Shown here: positions 15,066 to 23,270 of the stretch, piece by piece
Numbering within the stretch: position 1 is the stretch's first letter
Layout of the letters: every line of letters begins with the position of its first letter
NCBI GenBank assembly: GCA_016235065.1
Contig: JACRMB010000009.1
Span: 1 to 37,508 of the forward strand
Direction of reading: 5' to 3'
From: Actinomycetota bacterium
GTDB taxonomy: Bacteria > Actinomycetota > Thermoleophilia > BMS3ABIN01
Length of the DNA: 37,508 nucleotides
The notes under the pieces: model-generated
Databases searched by the model: none
Told to the model about the DNA's origin: nothing
The model's input: the letters and a program-made list of their open reading frames with translations, nothing else
Program-made: the position numbers and the translations under genes

Positions 15066-16522
15066 AGTTCGTCTTCTTCTTCCCTCTGACCAACGAGAAT
15101 AACCTGCACAAGGTGAGTCCACCGCTGAGCGTGATGGCCTGTGCCGCACCACTGATACGCGATGGCATCGAGGTGGAAATAGTAGACGCCCGGGTCGAGC
15201 CCGATTACGAGAAGATGGTCATCGAGAAGATGGCCGATGCCGATCTGCTGGGCGTCAGCTCCATGACCGGTTACCAGATCGCCGACGGCCTCAAGGTGTC
15301 GGCTGCCGTCAAGGCGAAGTACCCGGATAAGCCGGTCGTCTGGGGCGGTTACCATCCGTCGCTGCTCGCCGACCAGACCGTACTCGATCCCAATGTCGAC
15401 CTGGTTGTCAGGGGCCAGGGGGAGAATGCCTGCCTCGACCTCGCCCGTCATCTCAGGGGTGAACTGACCCTTGAGCAGATCGATGGCCTCACCTGGCTGC
15501 GCGACGGTGAAGTCGTGAATAATCCCCAGCGCCGTGTCGCTGATATCAACGATTTCCCCGCCATGCCCTACGACATGATCGACATGGAAAAATATATGGA
15601 CTTCAACCGCCGGGTACATGGTGATACCCGCCGTGCTGTCAGCTATGTCTCCAGCTTCGGCTGCCCTCATGCCTGCGGTTTCTGCTCGAACCCCGAGGCC
15701 TATGGGCAGAAGTGGAAGGGCCTCGCCGCGGAGCGCGTTGTTTCCGAGGTCACCGGGCTGGTGGAGCGTTATGACCTGGAGCGGGTCTATTTCGACGACA
15801 ACAATTTTTTCGCTTCCAAGCGGCGGGTGCGCGAGATGTGCCAGGGGTTCCTGGATTCACCGCTAAAGTTCGAGTGGTTCGCCACGATCAGGCCGACACA
15901 GGTTCTTGCCTACAGCGACGACGACCTGCGGCTCATCCGCGACTCGGGCTGCACCAAGTTCATGATGGGGGCCGAGTCCGGCGACGATTCCATCCTTGAG
16001 CTGATCAACAAGGGCAATGAGGCCAAGGACGTGCTGGCGGCGACGCGCCGTTGCCGCGACTTCAACATCCAGCCTTCATATGTCTTCATCCTCGGATTCC
16101 CCACGGAGAGCTGGGAGCAGATGAAGGTGACCCTCGACTTCATGAAGGAGCTCAAGGAGATCTACGCCGACACCCGCACGACCACACTGTTCTTCACGCC
16201 GTTTCCCGGTACGCCACTGACAAGGCTCGGCAGTGAGAAAGGCTTCACCCTGCCGCAGACCCTCGGCGACTGGGCTGTCTACGACGCCCGCACAGTGCAG
16301 ACTCCCTGGATCACCCGCAAACAGAAGATCAAGGTGAAGCAGATAGCCGATTTCTATCTTCCCTGGGCCTATCCCAACCAGCTGGCCAGGGAAAAGGTGG
16401 CCCGCGGCAAGTTCAAGCCGTTCTACAAGCTGTTCACCCTTGCCTGCAAGGCCAGGGCCAGCCTCGGTTTCTACGGATTGCCCTGGGAATGGAAGATGGC
16501 CAGGTGGCTAAAGCTCACCTGA
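15062..16522 (+). CDS. Cobalamin-binding-domain radical SAM protein (B12-rSAM 3)
   Basis: A 486-aa close paralogue of B12-rSAM 2. The B12-binding domain carries V-V-W-G-G-Y-H-P-S (92-100). The linker is M-I-D-M-E-K-Y-M (172-179), and the cluster ligands are Cys201, Cys205 and Cys208 (C-P-H-A-C-G-F-C). The start ATG overlaps the methyltransferase stop by 4 bases, so the two are translationally coupled. The C-terminal region, including P-F-P-G-T-P-L near 380 and a basic tail, also matches the two neighbours. The run of paralogues suggests successive or alternative modifications of related substrates rather than redundancy; that is inference. Confidence 0.85.
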   Translation: MKFVFFFPLTNENNLHKVSPPLSVMACAAPLIRDGIEVEIVDARVEPDYEKMVIEKMADADLLGVSSMTGYQIADGLKVSAAVKAKYPDKPVVWGGYHPSLLADQTVLDPNVDLVVRGQGENACLDLARHLRGELTLEQIDGLTWLRDGEVVNNPQRRVADINDFPAMPYDMIDMEKYMDFNRRVHGDTRRAVSYVSSFGCPHACGFCSNPEAYGQKWKGLAAERVVSEVTGLVERYDLERVYFDDNNFFASKRRVREMCQGFLDSPLKFEWFATIRPTQVLAYSDDDLRLIRDSGCTKFMMGAESGDDSILELINKGNEAKDVLAATRRCRDFNIQPSYVFILGFPTESWEQMKVTLDFMKELKEIYADTRTTTLFFTPFPGTPLTRLGSEKGFTLPQTLGDWAVYDARTVQTPWITRKQKIKVKQIADFYLPWAYPNQLAREKVARGKFKPFYKLFTLACKARASLGFYGLPWEWKMARWLKLT

Positions 16523-16610
16523 GCTGTATCCGAACTGATGTTGATGGCTGGGCGAGGATGAGCCGCAAGGCAATCCGGCCCGGAACTGGCACAAGATTCC
16601 CGACTATTAC

Positions 16611-16616
16611 TATAAT
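16611..16616 (+). promoter_or_regulatory. Candidate -10 box (TATAAT) before B12-rSAM 4
   Basis: A perfect TATAAT at 16611-16616 in the 103-base gap 16523-16625. The only -35-like sequence is CTGGCA (16586-16591) at a long 19-base spacing. The start codon is at 16626, so a transcript from here would be nearly leaderless. The GGAAGG ribosome site (16617-16622) overlaps the expected start point, so this gene may instead be read through from upstream. Confidence 0.3.
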
Positions 16617-16625
16617 GGAAGGCGT

Positions 16626-18158
16626 ATGACCGTGACCGAGAGGAAAACCAGGTACGACCGCCGCGGCAAGGACAAGATCGTTCTCTTCTTTCCGACGCCT
16701 GCTTATGGCCACTATCGCATCGAGCTGGGGCTTGCCCTTGCGGTGATCGCGGCTCCCCTGGAAGGGAAGTACGACCTGCACCTGATCGACGAGCGGGTCA
16801 CGCCCAACTACGAGCAGGAAGTACTGAAGCATCTGGACGGCGCCGTCTGCGTAGGCATCAGTTCGATCACCGGCTTTCAGATCAAACGCGGCATCGCCAT
16901 GGCCCGCAAGGTACGCGCCATGAATCCCGAGGTGCCGATTGTCTGGGGTGGCTACCATCCGTCGCTTTTCCCGGAGCAGTGCTGCGAGTCCACCGCCTGC
17001 GATATCGTCTGCGTGGGCCAGGGCGACGAGACGTTCAAGGAGATCGTCGAGAGCCTGGTCGCGGGGAATCCGCCAGCAGAGGTCAAGGGAGTCGCCTACT
17101 GGACACCTGAGGGCACGGTCGTCAACGAGCCGCGGCCGCTGACCAACATCAACGACGTTCCGCCGGCGCCCTATCACCTGATGGACGTAAACCGGGCCAT
17201 CGAGCTGAACATGAAGACCAACCACGAGAGCATCCGCACCACGGAGTTCCATTCGAGCCAGGGCTGTCCGGGCAAGTGCGGTTATTGCGCCGACGCCCAG
17301 CTTTACCAGCGCCACTGGACCGGTCTGGATGCCGAGCGCGTGGTCAATGAGGTCGAGCAGCTGGTAAAAACCTACAGGCTCGACCAGGTCAATTTCAGCG
17401 ACGCCAACTTCTTTGCCAACCAGAACCGCGTGCGCGCCATCTGCGAAGGCTTTATCGAGCGCAATCTCAATATTCGCTGGGTGGCTTCCGCGCGCCCTGA
17501 TACATTTCACCGCTACAAGCCGGAGGTGCTGGAGCTTATCCGTAAGGCCGGCTGCAAGCGGGTTATCGTCGGCGCCGAGTCGGCTTCCGAACCGGTCCTG
17601 GAGCTGATCTGCAAGGGGGCCACCGCCGAGGACCACCTGAAGAGCGCCCAGGTCTGCCGCGATTACGGCATCGGTGGTACATTTACTTTCATCACCGGTT
17701 TCCCCCACGCGGCAGGAACGCCGCAGCAGGAGACCACTCAGGACCTGCTCGACTTCATCCAGAAGCTCAAGAAGATACATCCGGATATCCGCACCAAGAT
17801 CTTTGTCTTCACGCCCTATCCGGGGACACCGCTCTACGACCTGTCGGTGAAGTATGGGATGACCGAGCCCAAGTCTCTGGAGGAATGGGCCGACTACAAC
17901 CCGGCGACGCTGATGGAGAGCCAGTGGGTGGAGCCCTGGGAGCGGAAGCTGATTGAGAAGGTGAACGGGTTCTATTATCCGTTCGCCTATCCGGACAGCA
18001 ATATGCAGAAAAGCCTCGCGCACGGGAAGAAGAAGTATGCTTACAAGGTCGTGCATTCGCTCGCGAAGTTCAGGACGGAGCATGGATTCTATGCATTGCC
18101 GTTCGAGTGGGTGCTGTTCAAGACTTTCAAGAAGGGGACGTTTGAGCCGGTAGCTTAG
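16626..18158 (+). CDS. Cobalamin-binding-domain radical SAM protein (B12-rSAM 4)
   Basis: A 510-aa third member of the paralogous group, with an N-terminal extension of about 16 basic residues before the B12-binding domain. The domain has I-V-W-G-G-Y-H-P-S (105-113) and E-Q (117-118). The radical SAM ligands are Cys214, Cys218 and Cys221 (C-P-G-K-C-G-Y-C). The D-M-E-K-Y-M linker of paralogues 2 and 3 is M-D-V-N-R-A here. Extra cysteines occur in the B12 domain (C-C at 119-120, Cys125, Cys129). The ATG at 16626 has GGAAGG 3 bases upstream. The gene ends 12 bases before a large composite inverted repeat that may terminate transcription. Its exact reaction is unknown. Confidence 0.85.
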   Translation: MTVTERKTRYDRRGKDKIVLFFPTPAYGHYRIELGLALAVIAAPLEGKYDLHLIDERVTPNYEQEVLKHLDGAVCVGISSITGFQIKRGIAMARKVRAMNPEVPIVWGGYHPSLFPEQCCESTACDIVCVGQGDETFKEIVESLVAGNPPAEVKGVAYWTPEGTVVNEPRPLTNINDVPPAPYHLMDVNRAIELNMKTNHESIRTTEFHSSQGCPGKCGYCADAQLYQRHWTGLDAERVVNEVEQLVKTYRLDQVNFSDANFFANQNRVRAICEGFIERNLNIRWVASARPDTFHRYKPEVLELIRKAGCKRVIVGAESASEPVLELICKGATAEDHLKSAQVCRDYGIGGTFTFITGFPHAAGTPQQETTQDLLDFIQKLKKIHPDIRTKIFVFTPYPGTPLYDLSVKYGMTEPKSLEEWADYNPATLMESQWVEPWERKLIEKVNGFYYPFAYPDSNMQKSLAHGKKKYAYKVVHSLAKFRTEHGFYALPFEWVLFKTFKKGTFEPVA

Positions 18159-18170
18159 GTATTTGTGGAC

Positions 18171-18246
18171 GGGCCGGGCGGGTTTTTCCCGCCTCCGCTT
18201 AAGCGTCTTCGACAAAACGCTGCGGCGGGAAAAACCCGCCCGGCCC
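18171..18246. repeat. Composite palindromic repeat (perfect 23-bp inverted arms), REP/MITE-like
   Basis: The left arm (18171-18193) and right arm (18224-18246) are perfect reverse complements over 23 bases. Each arm also folds on its own: GGCGGG-TTTTT-CCCGCC at 18177-18193 and GGCGGG-AAAAA-CCCGCC at 18224-18240. The 30-base spacer contains the palindrome CGCTTAAGCG (18196-18205) and an AGCGT/ACGCT pair (18202-18206, 18217-18221). It lies in the gap between two plus-strand genes. It could end transcription or stabilise mRNA ends, and its design resembles dispersed REP or MITE units. Only one copy was seen in this window. Confidence 0.65.
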
Positions 18247-18348
18247 TGCTTTACCCATGGCGCTACCGGCATTGGCGAATTGGCCGACAGCAACATATTT
18301 CATAAACGCTTTTTTATTGAAGCAACCAGCATAACCAGGAGCAACTTG

Positions 18349-19299
18349 ATGTCACTTAAATCCACAGCTAAGTCACTGGTCAAGGACAAGGCGGTCCGGT
18401 CGGCCGAGGTCAATCCGGATTTCCCTTCGCGGATAAATATCGAGCCCACCAACCAGTGCAACCTGCGCTGCAACATGTGCCCGCGCAAGGACCTGACCCG
18501 GCCGGTGGGGGAGATCGATCTCGACCTGTTCGACAAGCTGGCTGAGGAGATATCCCGCCACGAGCCCGCCGAAGTGCGGCTGCATAAGGACGGCGAGCCG
18601 CTGATGGCTCCGAAGATCTTCGAACTGATCGACCACATCAAGACCATCGCCCCGAGCACCCTGCTCAACATGGACACCAACGCCCTCCTGCTGGACGAGG
18701 AGAAGGCGAACAGTATACTCGAGTCGAAGCTGGACATACTGCTCTTCAGCGTCAACGCTGCAACCGCGGATACTTACAAGAAGGTGCGCGGCTCGACCAA
18801 GTACGACCAGGTCATCGCCAATATCGAGCGCTTCCTGGAGATGCGCGCCGCCCGCGGTTATGTCTGGCCCAAGGTCAAGGTGCAGCTGATCGTCATGGCC
18901 GAGACCAAGAACGAGATCGGCCTCTTCAAGGAGCAATGGGGTCCTCACGAAGTCGACGTGCTGCTGATCCCGGCGATCAACTGGGGCGGCCTGAAACCGG
19001 ACGTCAAGAGCCTGATGGCGTTGCCCAAGAAACGCTATCCCTGCACCTTCCTCTGGAATTCTTTTTCCGTGAACTGGGACGGCAAGGTCAGTTTCTGTAA
19101 CGTCGATTTCAACCACCTGGGCATCATCGGCGACCTGCGCGAGCAGACCATCGAGGAAGTCTGGAAGAGCCCCGAGTTCGAGCGCTACCGCAGCCTGCAC
19201 AAGGCCGGGCGCTGGAGCGAGATCGACCTCTGCCGCGACTGCAATTACTGGGCATATACGCGCAACGTCTGGTATCCCACCGGGAAGGGTTGGAAGTGA
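18349..19299 (+). CDS. Radical SAM protein with SPASM-like C-terminal cysteines
   Basis: A 316-aa protein. The start at ATG 18349 is chosen because CAGGAG lies 8 bases upstream; a longer frame from 18163 would translate the palindromic repeat and is rejected. The radical SAM motif C-N-L-R-C-N-M-C gives Cys37, Cys41 and Cys44. The C-terminus has a SPASM-type auxiliary cluster arrangement (C near 238, V-S-F-C-N-V-D near 256, then L-C-R-D-C-N-Y-W near 300). There is no B12-binding domain. SPASM proteins modify peptides, act as dehydrogenases on sugars and aminoglycosides, or mature enzymes. In this setting oxidation or epimerisation of a sugar is plausible. It is followed 31 bases later by the second methyltransferase. 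Confidence 0.8.
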   Translation: MSLKSTAKSLVKDKAVRSAEVNPDFPSRINIEPTNQCNLRCNMCPRKDLTRPVGEIDLDLFDKLAEEISRHEPAEVRLHKDGEPLMAPKIFELIDHIKTIAPSTLLNMDTNALLLDEEKANSILESKLDILLFSVNAATADTYKKVRGSTKYDQVIANIERFLEMRAARGYVWPKVKVQLIVMAETKNEIGLFKEQWGPHEVDVLLIPAINWGGLKPDVKSLMALPKKRYPCTFLWNSFSVNWDGKVSFCNVDFNHLGIIGDLREQTIEEVWKSPEFERYRSLHKAGRWSEIDLCRDCNYWAYTRNVWYPTGKGWK

Positions 19300-19330
19300 C
19301 CACGGCGGATAACATGAGCTTGGAAGACAT

Positions 19331-20386
19331 TTGAGTCCGGCGATCAACGTCCACAGCAGCTCCCTCAAAGGCGCCTGCGACCTCTGTGGCGGCAATCATT
19401 TCGATCTGCTGTTCACCGGCCATGACCGGCTCTTCGGCATCGAGGGCGAGTTCCCGCTGGTCCGCTGCCAGGACTGCGGCCTGGTATTCGTGAACCCGCG
19501 CCCGTCGTTCGAAGAGATGGGGCGGTTCTATCCCCAGGACGATTACGACCTTTACAACAAGGCTGCCGGCCTCAAGGACCGGAGCATGGATGAGCTGGGC
19601 CGCCTGCTGGGCCCCCGCAAGGGACGCATCGACAAGTATCGCGACCACGGGCGGCTGCTGGACATCGGTTTCGGCGACGGCTCTTTCCTCTATTTCATGA
19701 AGCAGTGCGGCTGGGATGTCGCTGGCGTCGATTACAACCAGAAGATGGTCGAGCTTGTCCGGGACGAGCTGGAGATCGATGCGGTTCAGGGACAGCTGGA
19801 GGACGCCGGTTATCCCGACGATTCCTTCGACGTTGTCACCCTCTGGGGCGTGCTCGAGCACGTGCAGAGCCCGAGCCAGACCATCGAGGAGATCAGCCGC
19901 ATCACTGGCGACGGCGCCCTGCTGGTCATCTACACCCAGAACGCCGCCGCCCCCGAAGCCCGCTGGCTGGGTGAGGACTGGTTCATCTACGAGGTGCCGC
20001 GCCACCTTTATGATTTCACGGAAGATTCCCTGGCGAAGCTACTGGCCAAGTCCGGCTTCTGCATCGCCGAGACCGTTTACGAGACGCCGCTCTACTATTG
20101 CCAGATGAACTGGCAGTACTTCAAGGAACGACGGCTGGGCCGCAAGAATGATGTGATCCACAATCCGACCATGGTCGACCGCCTGGCGACCAAGGCACTC
20201 TCGTTCTACAGGCGTTTTGCCAATGGCAGCCCCCGCTCGTCGGCGATGACAGTATATGCGGTTAAGCGGGATTCGTGCCGCCAGGATGCGGCGCGCGCCG
20301 GCGCACAGGCGGCGGATGTAGCAGCAGTTACTGCCGGCGCCACGAACGGATCAACCTCAAATGAGGTGCAAAGTGCAGATCAATAA
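19331..20386 (+). CDS. Class I SAM methyltransferase with N-terminal zinc-ribbon-like motif (second copy)
   Basis: A 351-aa protein with the same layout as the methyltransferase at 14043. Cys pairs lie at 16/19 and 46/49, then N-P-R-P, then motif I L-L-D-I-G-F-G-D-G at 109-117 and V-D-Y near 133. W-G-V-L-E-H-V is the typical motif after beta 4. The start is TTG 19331 with GGAAG about 6 bases upstream. A six-codon mini-ORF (M-S-L-E-D-I, ATG at 19314) ends in a TGA overlapping this TTG, recalling the coupled mini-ORFs at 9379. The alanine-rich tail (about 320-345) is probably disordered. The gene overlaps the next start by 14 bases. It is predicted to methylate a glycan component; the acceptor is unknown. 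Confidence 0.8.
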   Translation: MSPAINVHSSSLKGACDLCGGNHFDLLFTGHDRLFGIEGEFPLVRCQDCGLVFVNPRPSFEEMGRFYPQDDYDLYNKAAGLKDRSMDELGRLLGPRKGRIDKYRDHGRLLDIGFGDGSFLYFMKQCGWDVAGVDYNQKMVELVRDELEIDAVQGQLEDAGYPDDSFDVVTLWGVLEHVQSPSQTIEEISRITGDGALLVIYTQNAAAPEARWLGEDWFIYEVPRHLYDFTEDSLAKLLAKSGFCIAETVYETPLYYCQMNWQYFKERRLGRKNDVIHNPTMVDRLATKALSFYRRFANGSPRSSAMTVYAVKRDSCRQDAARAGAQAADVAAVTAGATNGSTSNEVQSADQ

Positions 20387-21440
20387 ACTCGGAAACACAG
20401 GGCTCGAAGTCTCGCGCCTGGGGCTGGGCGGCATACCCTTCCAGTACATCTCCCAGAAGGAGACCAACGAGATCATCGGCGCCGCCCGCGAGCGCGGCGT
20501 GAACCTCATCTATACCTCGCGGATGTATCGCGACTCCGAGAACAAGATCGGTTTGGCGGTGCGAGGCGAGCGCGACCAGGTCGTGCTGGGCACCAGCACC
20601 CACAAGCGCAAGAAGACTGAAGCCCTCAAGGAGGTCCGTGACAGCCTGGGAAACTTCGGCGTCGACGCCATCGACATCTATTCCCTCCACAATGTGCTGA
20701 CGCTCTCAGTGCTCAAGGAGATCATGAGTCCGGGCGGGGCCTATCACGCCCTCGAGGAGATGCGCAATGCCGGCTACATCAAACAGGTGGGTATCAGCGC
20801 TCACCAGCCGGAGACGATCCTGACGGCCCTGGAGATGGCTGCTTTCGACGTGGTCGAGTTCCCGCTGAACTATGTCGATCGCGAGGCTGCCGAAGGTACC
20901 GAGAGGCTGCTGGAGGAGCTGCAGAAGCGCGGCATCGGTTTCGTCTCGATCAAGCCGATGGTCTTCGGTTACGCCGGCAATGCCAACATCGCCATGCGTT
21001 ATGTCTTCAACTGCAAGCCCGACGCCACCATCGTCGGCACCTATAATCTGGACGAACTCAACCAGAACCTCGACGCCGAGGCCAATCCGGCCCCGGTGAG
21101 CCGCGAAGAGATCCTGGACACCATCGCCGAGTCGGAGAAGAAGTGCTTCAAGGTCTTCTGCCGCCGCTGCGATACCTGTGTCGCCTGCCCCCAGGGCATC
21201 GACATCAAGACCATCCTGCGCTGGTACGAGTATTTCGACCGCTATCATTCCTGGGACTGGGCGCGCGACCATTACCACTCCCTCAAGCCGGACCTTTCCG
21301 CCTGCGACAACTGTGGCATCTGCGAGCGTGATTGCCCGTACCACATCCCGATCAAGCGCGAGTTCGCGCGGGCGAAGATCGACCTCCTGCCCCGGCGCAG
21401 CCCCACGCGCCTGGTCAAAAAGAAACTCTTTGGCAATTAA
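20373..21440 (+). CDS. Aldo/keto reductase-like protein with ferredoxin domain, catalytic tetrad incomplete
   Basis: A 355-aa protein. The GTG at 20373 is preferred because GAGGTG (20363-20368) lies 4 bases upstream; the in-frame ATG at 20361 has no ribosome site. The N-terminal (beta/alpha)8 domain (about 1-240) matches the COG1453-type aldo/keto reductases. The C-terminus carries two 4Fe-4S motifs: C261-x2-C264-x2-C267-x2-C270-P and C309-x2-C312-x2-C315-x3-C319-P. Of the catalytic tetrad Asp-Tyr-Lys-His, Tyr52 and His106 are present. The Asp position is Tyr47 (L-I-Y-T-S where D-T-A is usual), and the Lys position is Ser75 (G-T-S-T where A-T-K is usual). The G-T-Y-N-L-D-E-L cofactor motif remains. 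It may be a ferredoxin-linked electron donor to the radical SAM enzymes, or an altered reductase. Confidence 0.75.
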   Translation: MQINKLGNTGLEVSRLGLGGIPFQYISQKETNEIIGAARERGVNLIYTSRMYRDSENKIGLAVRGERDQVVLGTSTHKRKKTEALKEVRDSLGNFGVDAIDIYSLHNVLTLSVLKEIMSPGGAYHALEEMRNAGYIKQVGISAHQPETILTALEMAAFDVVEFPLNYVDREAAEGTERLLEELQKRGIGFVSIKPMVFGYAGNANIAMRYVFNCKPDATIVGTYNLDELNQNLDAEANPAPVSREEILDTIAESEKKCFKVFCRRCDTCVACPQGIDIKTILRWYEYFDRYHSWDWARDHYHSLKPDLSACDNCGICERDCPYHIPIKREFARAKIDLLPRRSPTRLVKKKLFGN

Positions 21441-21452
21441 CCGGTCGGGCTG

Positions 21453-23270
21453 ATGGATTCCGCGGTCAAGCCTCCGGAAGCACCAGGCAGGTCCGGCGGT
21501 GGCAGCCGGCTTGATGCCGCTGACTCATCCCGTCTTCACCAGGTCCTGCGGATCTCAATCGCCCTGACCCTGGCTGCTGGGCTCTTTCATCTTTTGAACC
21601 TGGTCGGTTCCGGGCGCGGCGGCTTTGGTCCGGCACTGATCACGCCCTTCCGCTTCACTTTTGCTGTTTCGTGGCTGCTTCTGATAACTGGCTGGATGCT
21701 CGAGTGGCGGCGATTGCGCACCGGCGGCTCCGGGAGTCACCCGGGCGGGTCGGCTCTGCCCCGCATCGACCGGACCGATGCTCTTATCGCTGGTTTCGTA
21801 GCAGTCTTCCTCCTGCGGGGCGCTTTGACCCCGGAGACCTTTTCCATCACCCTTAACTGGGCAGTCACTGGCGCTGGCATGTTCTTCCTGGTGCGTTTCG
21901 GGACCAGGAGCGCCGCCGATGTACGGTTTATGCTCCTGGCGCTGGTCGGTTCGTCTTTGGTTCTGGCCATATACGGCCTCGGCGAATACGCGCTCAAGGC
22001 CAATCCGCTCTTCGACTCCATCCAGGTGGAAGCCATCGGCATCGACAAGCGGATCGCCGCCAGCGATCAGTTCTACCGTATCCGTACCCTGGTGGGCCAT
22101 CCCGGTTTTGCCGGAGCCATCCTCCTGGGCGCGATGCCGCTCACCTTCCTGGTCTTCTGGCGCCGGCGCCTGCTGCTGGCGGCGTCGCTGGTCTGCCTCA
22201 GCGCCGGCATATTCCTGTCATTCAGCCGCGGCTCGTGGCTCATCGCGGTGCTGGTGCTTTTCCCGGTCGCGCTCATCTGGTCCCGCAGCTGGGTTCGCCG
22301 TAACCTCAAGTGGCTGGTGCCAGCGGCGCTGATACCGGCGGCCATCATCGCTTTCGACTATTTCAGCCGGGAGGAGGTGTCGGCCAATCTGGGCGAGGTC
22401 ATCCGCGAAAAGGGACTGCACTGGACCCTGGGGAAGGATGGGCCGATCCGGCTAACCAGTGGCGAGTCTTACGGCGTCCAGCCGTATAACAAGTTCGTCT
22501 ACTTCGATGTGGCCGATGATTTCCATCGCGGTGGCGACGACGGCCCGGTGACTATTGTCGTCCATTTCTTCGACCGCGGCATGGGCGCCCTCAGGATCGA
22601 ATACGATTCCATGACCGAAGGCTCCGGTGGCGGGCAGGGCGCCAACAAGCCTACTCCTTCCATCAACAAGACCAACAGTCATACCTGGTCCACCGTGGCG
22701 TTCTATATCAGGGACCCGCGTTTTGAGGGCCGCCTGAACTACGGAGCCGACTTCAGGGTGGTCGACGATGACAGCCTGATGACACTCGACGAAGTAGTGG
22801 TGCAGAAAGGCAGGCTGAAGCTTCCAGGGGTCGTGGCCCAGCAATGGTCATCACGGGCGGCTTCGATGAATACCCGGGCGGAGTTCCTTCCTTTGACCAG
22901 GGATGTGCTCGCGGAGGATCCCCTGGGGGTCGGCCTGTTCAACACTCCCGGTACCGAGCATCACGCTGTTGACAGCCTGCCGCTGACCTGGATGATGGAG
23001 TTCGGCTGGCCCGGCCTGCTGCTTATCCTCGGCCTGGTGGCTTTGATCGTCAGGGAATGCTGGTTCGCCTGGAAGCAGCCACGGGAGCCGGCTGTGGTAT
23101 TGCTGCTTTCACTGGTGTTGATCCTGCTGCATGGCGGCCACCTGATGATCCTTTATGACAAGCCCAGCCTGGTGCTGGCGGCTGGCGTTGCGGCGCTCTA
23201 CGCGGACATCCGCCCCTGGCGGCGGGGAGGGGCTGCAATCCGCGTATCGAATCAGGACTGCATGGTCTAG
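21453..23270 (+). CDS. O-antigen polymerase/ligase-like membrane protein with carbohydrate-binding-like insert
   Basis: A 605-aa protein with about 10-11 hydrophobic segments. Residues 203-275 hold the Wzy/WaaL core, including V-G-H-P-G-F-A and the S-F-S-R-G-S-W motif (256-262) of the O-antigen ligase family, which polymerises or transfers lipid-linked glycan outside the membrane. The large outer loop is exceptional. Residues about 322-452 form a separate beta-rich domain (Y-F-D-V-A-D-D-F; V-T-I-V-V-H-F-F-D-R-G; T-W-S-T-V-A-F-Y-I; A-D-F-R-V) like the carbohydrate-binding-type modules attached to glycoside hydrolases. The loop then returns to normal and ends with W-M-M-E-F-G-W-P-G-L (513-522). 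The ATG at 21453 has only a weak ribosome site. It is the first of three polymerase/ligase-type genes. Confidence 0.75.
   Translation: MDSAVKPPEAPGRSGGGSRLDAADSSRLHQVLRISIALTLAAGLFHLLNLVGSGRGGFGPALITPFRFTFAVSWLLLITGWMLEWRRLRTGGSGSHPGGSALPRIDRTDALIAGFVAVFLLRGALTPETFSITLNWAVTGAGMFFLVRFGTRSAADVRFMLLALVGSSLVLAIYGLGEYALKANPLFDSIQVEAIGIDKRIAASDQFYRIRTLVGHPGFAGAILLGAMPLTFLVFWRRRLLLAASLVCLSAGIFLSFSRGSWLIAVLVLFPVALIWSRSWVRRNLKWLVPAALIPAAIIAFDYFSREEVSANLGEVIREKGLHWTLGKDGPIRLTSGESYGVQPYNKFVYFDVADDFHRGGDDGPVTIVVHFFDRGMGALRIEYDSMTEGSGGGQGANKPTPSINKTNSHTWSTVAFYIRDPRFEGRLNYGADFRVVDDDSLMTLDEVVVQKGRLKLPGVVAQQWSSRAASMNTRAEFLPLTRDVLAEDPLGVGLFNTPGTEHHAVDSLPLTWMMEFGWPGLLLILGLVALIVRECWFAWKQPREPAVVLLLSLVLILLHGGHLMILYDKPSLVLAAGVAALYADIRPWRRGGAAIRVSNQDCMV

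Noticed and set aside
16586-16602. Possible sigma-54 promoter (TGGCAC) before B12-rSAM 4
   Set aside because: The -12 element TTGC is missing at the required spacing; only the -24 half matches.
16515-18296. 593-codon open frame on the minus strand opposite B12-rSAM 4
   Set aside because: It is antisense to a gene with clear radical SAM motifs, shows no domain, and runs through the palindromic repeat. Long antisense frames are expected in high-G+C coding DNA.
18163-18348. N-terminal extension of the SPASM radical SAM gene through the palindrome
   Set aside because: The extension translates the repeat and has no ribosome site, whereas ATG 18349 has CAGGAG at good spacing and begins at the expected point.
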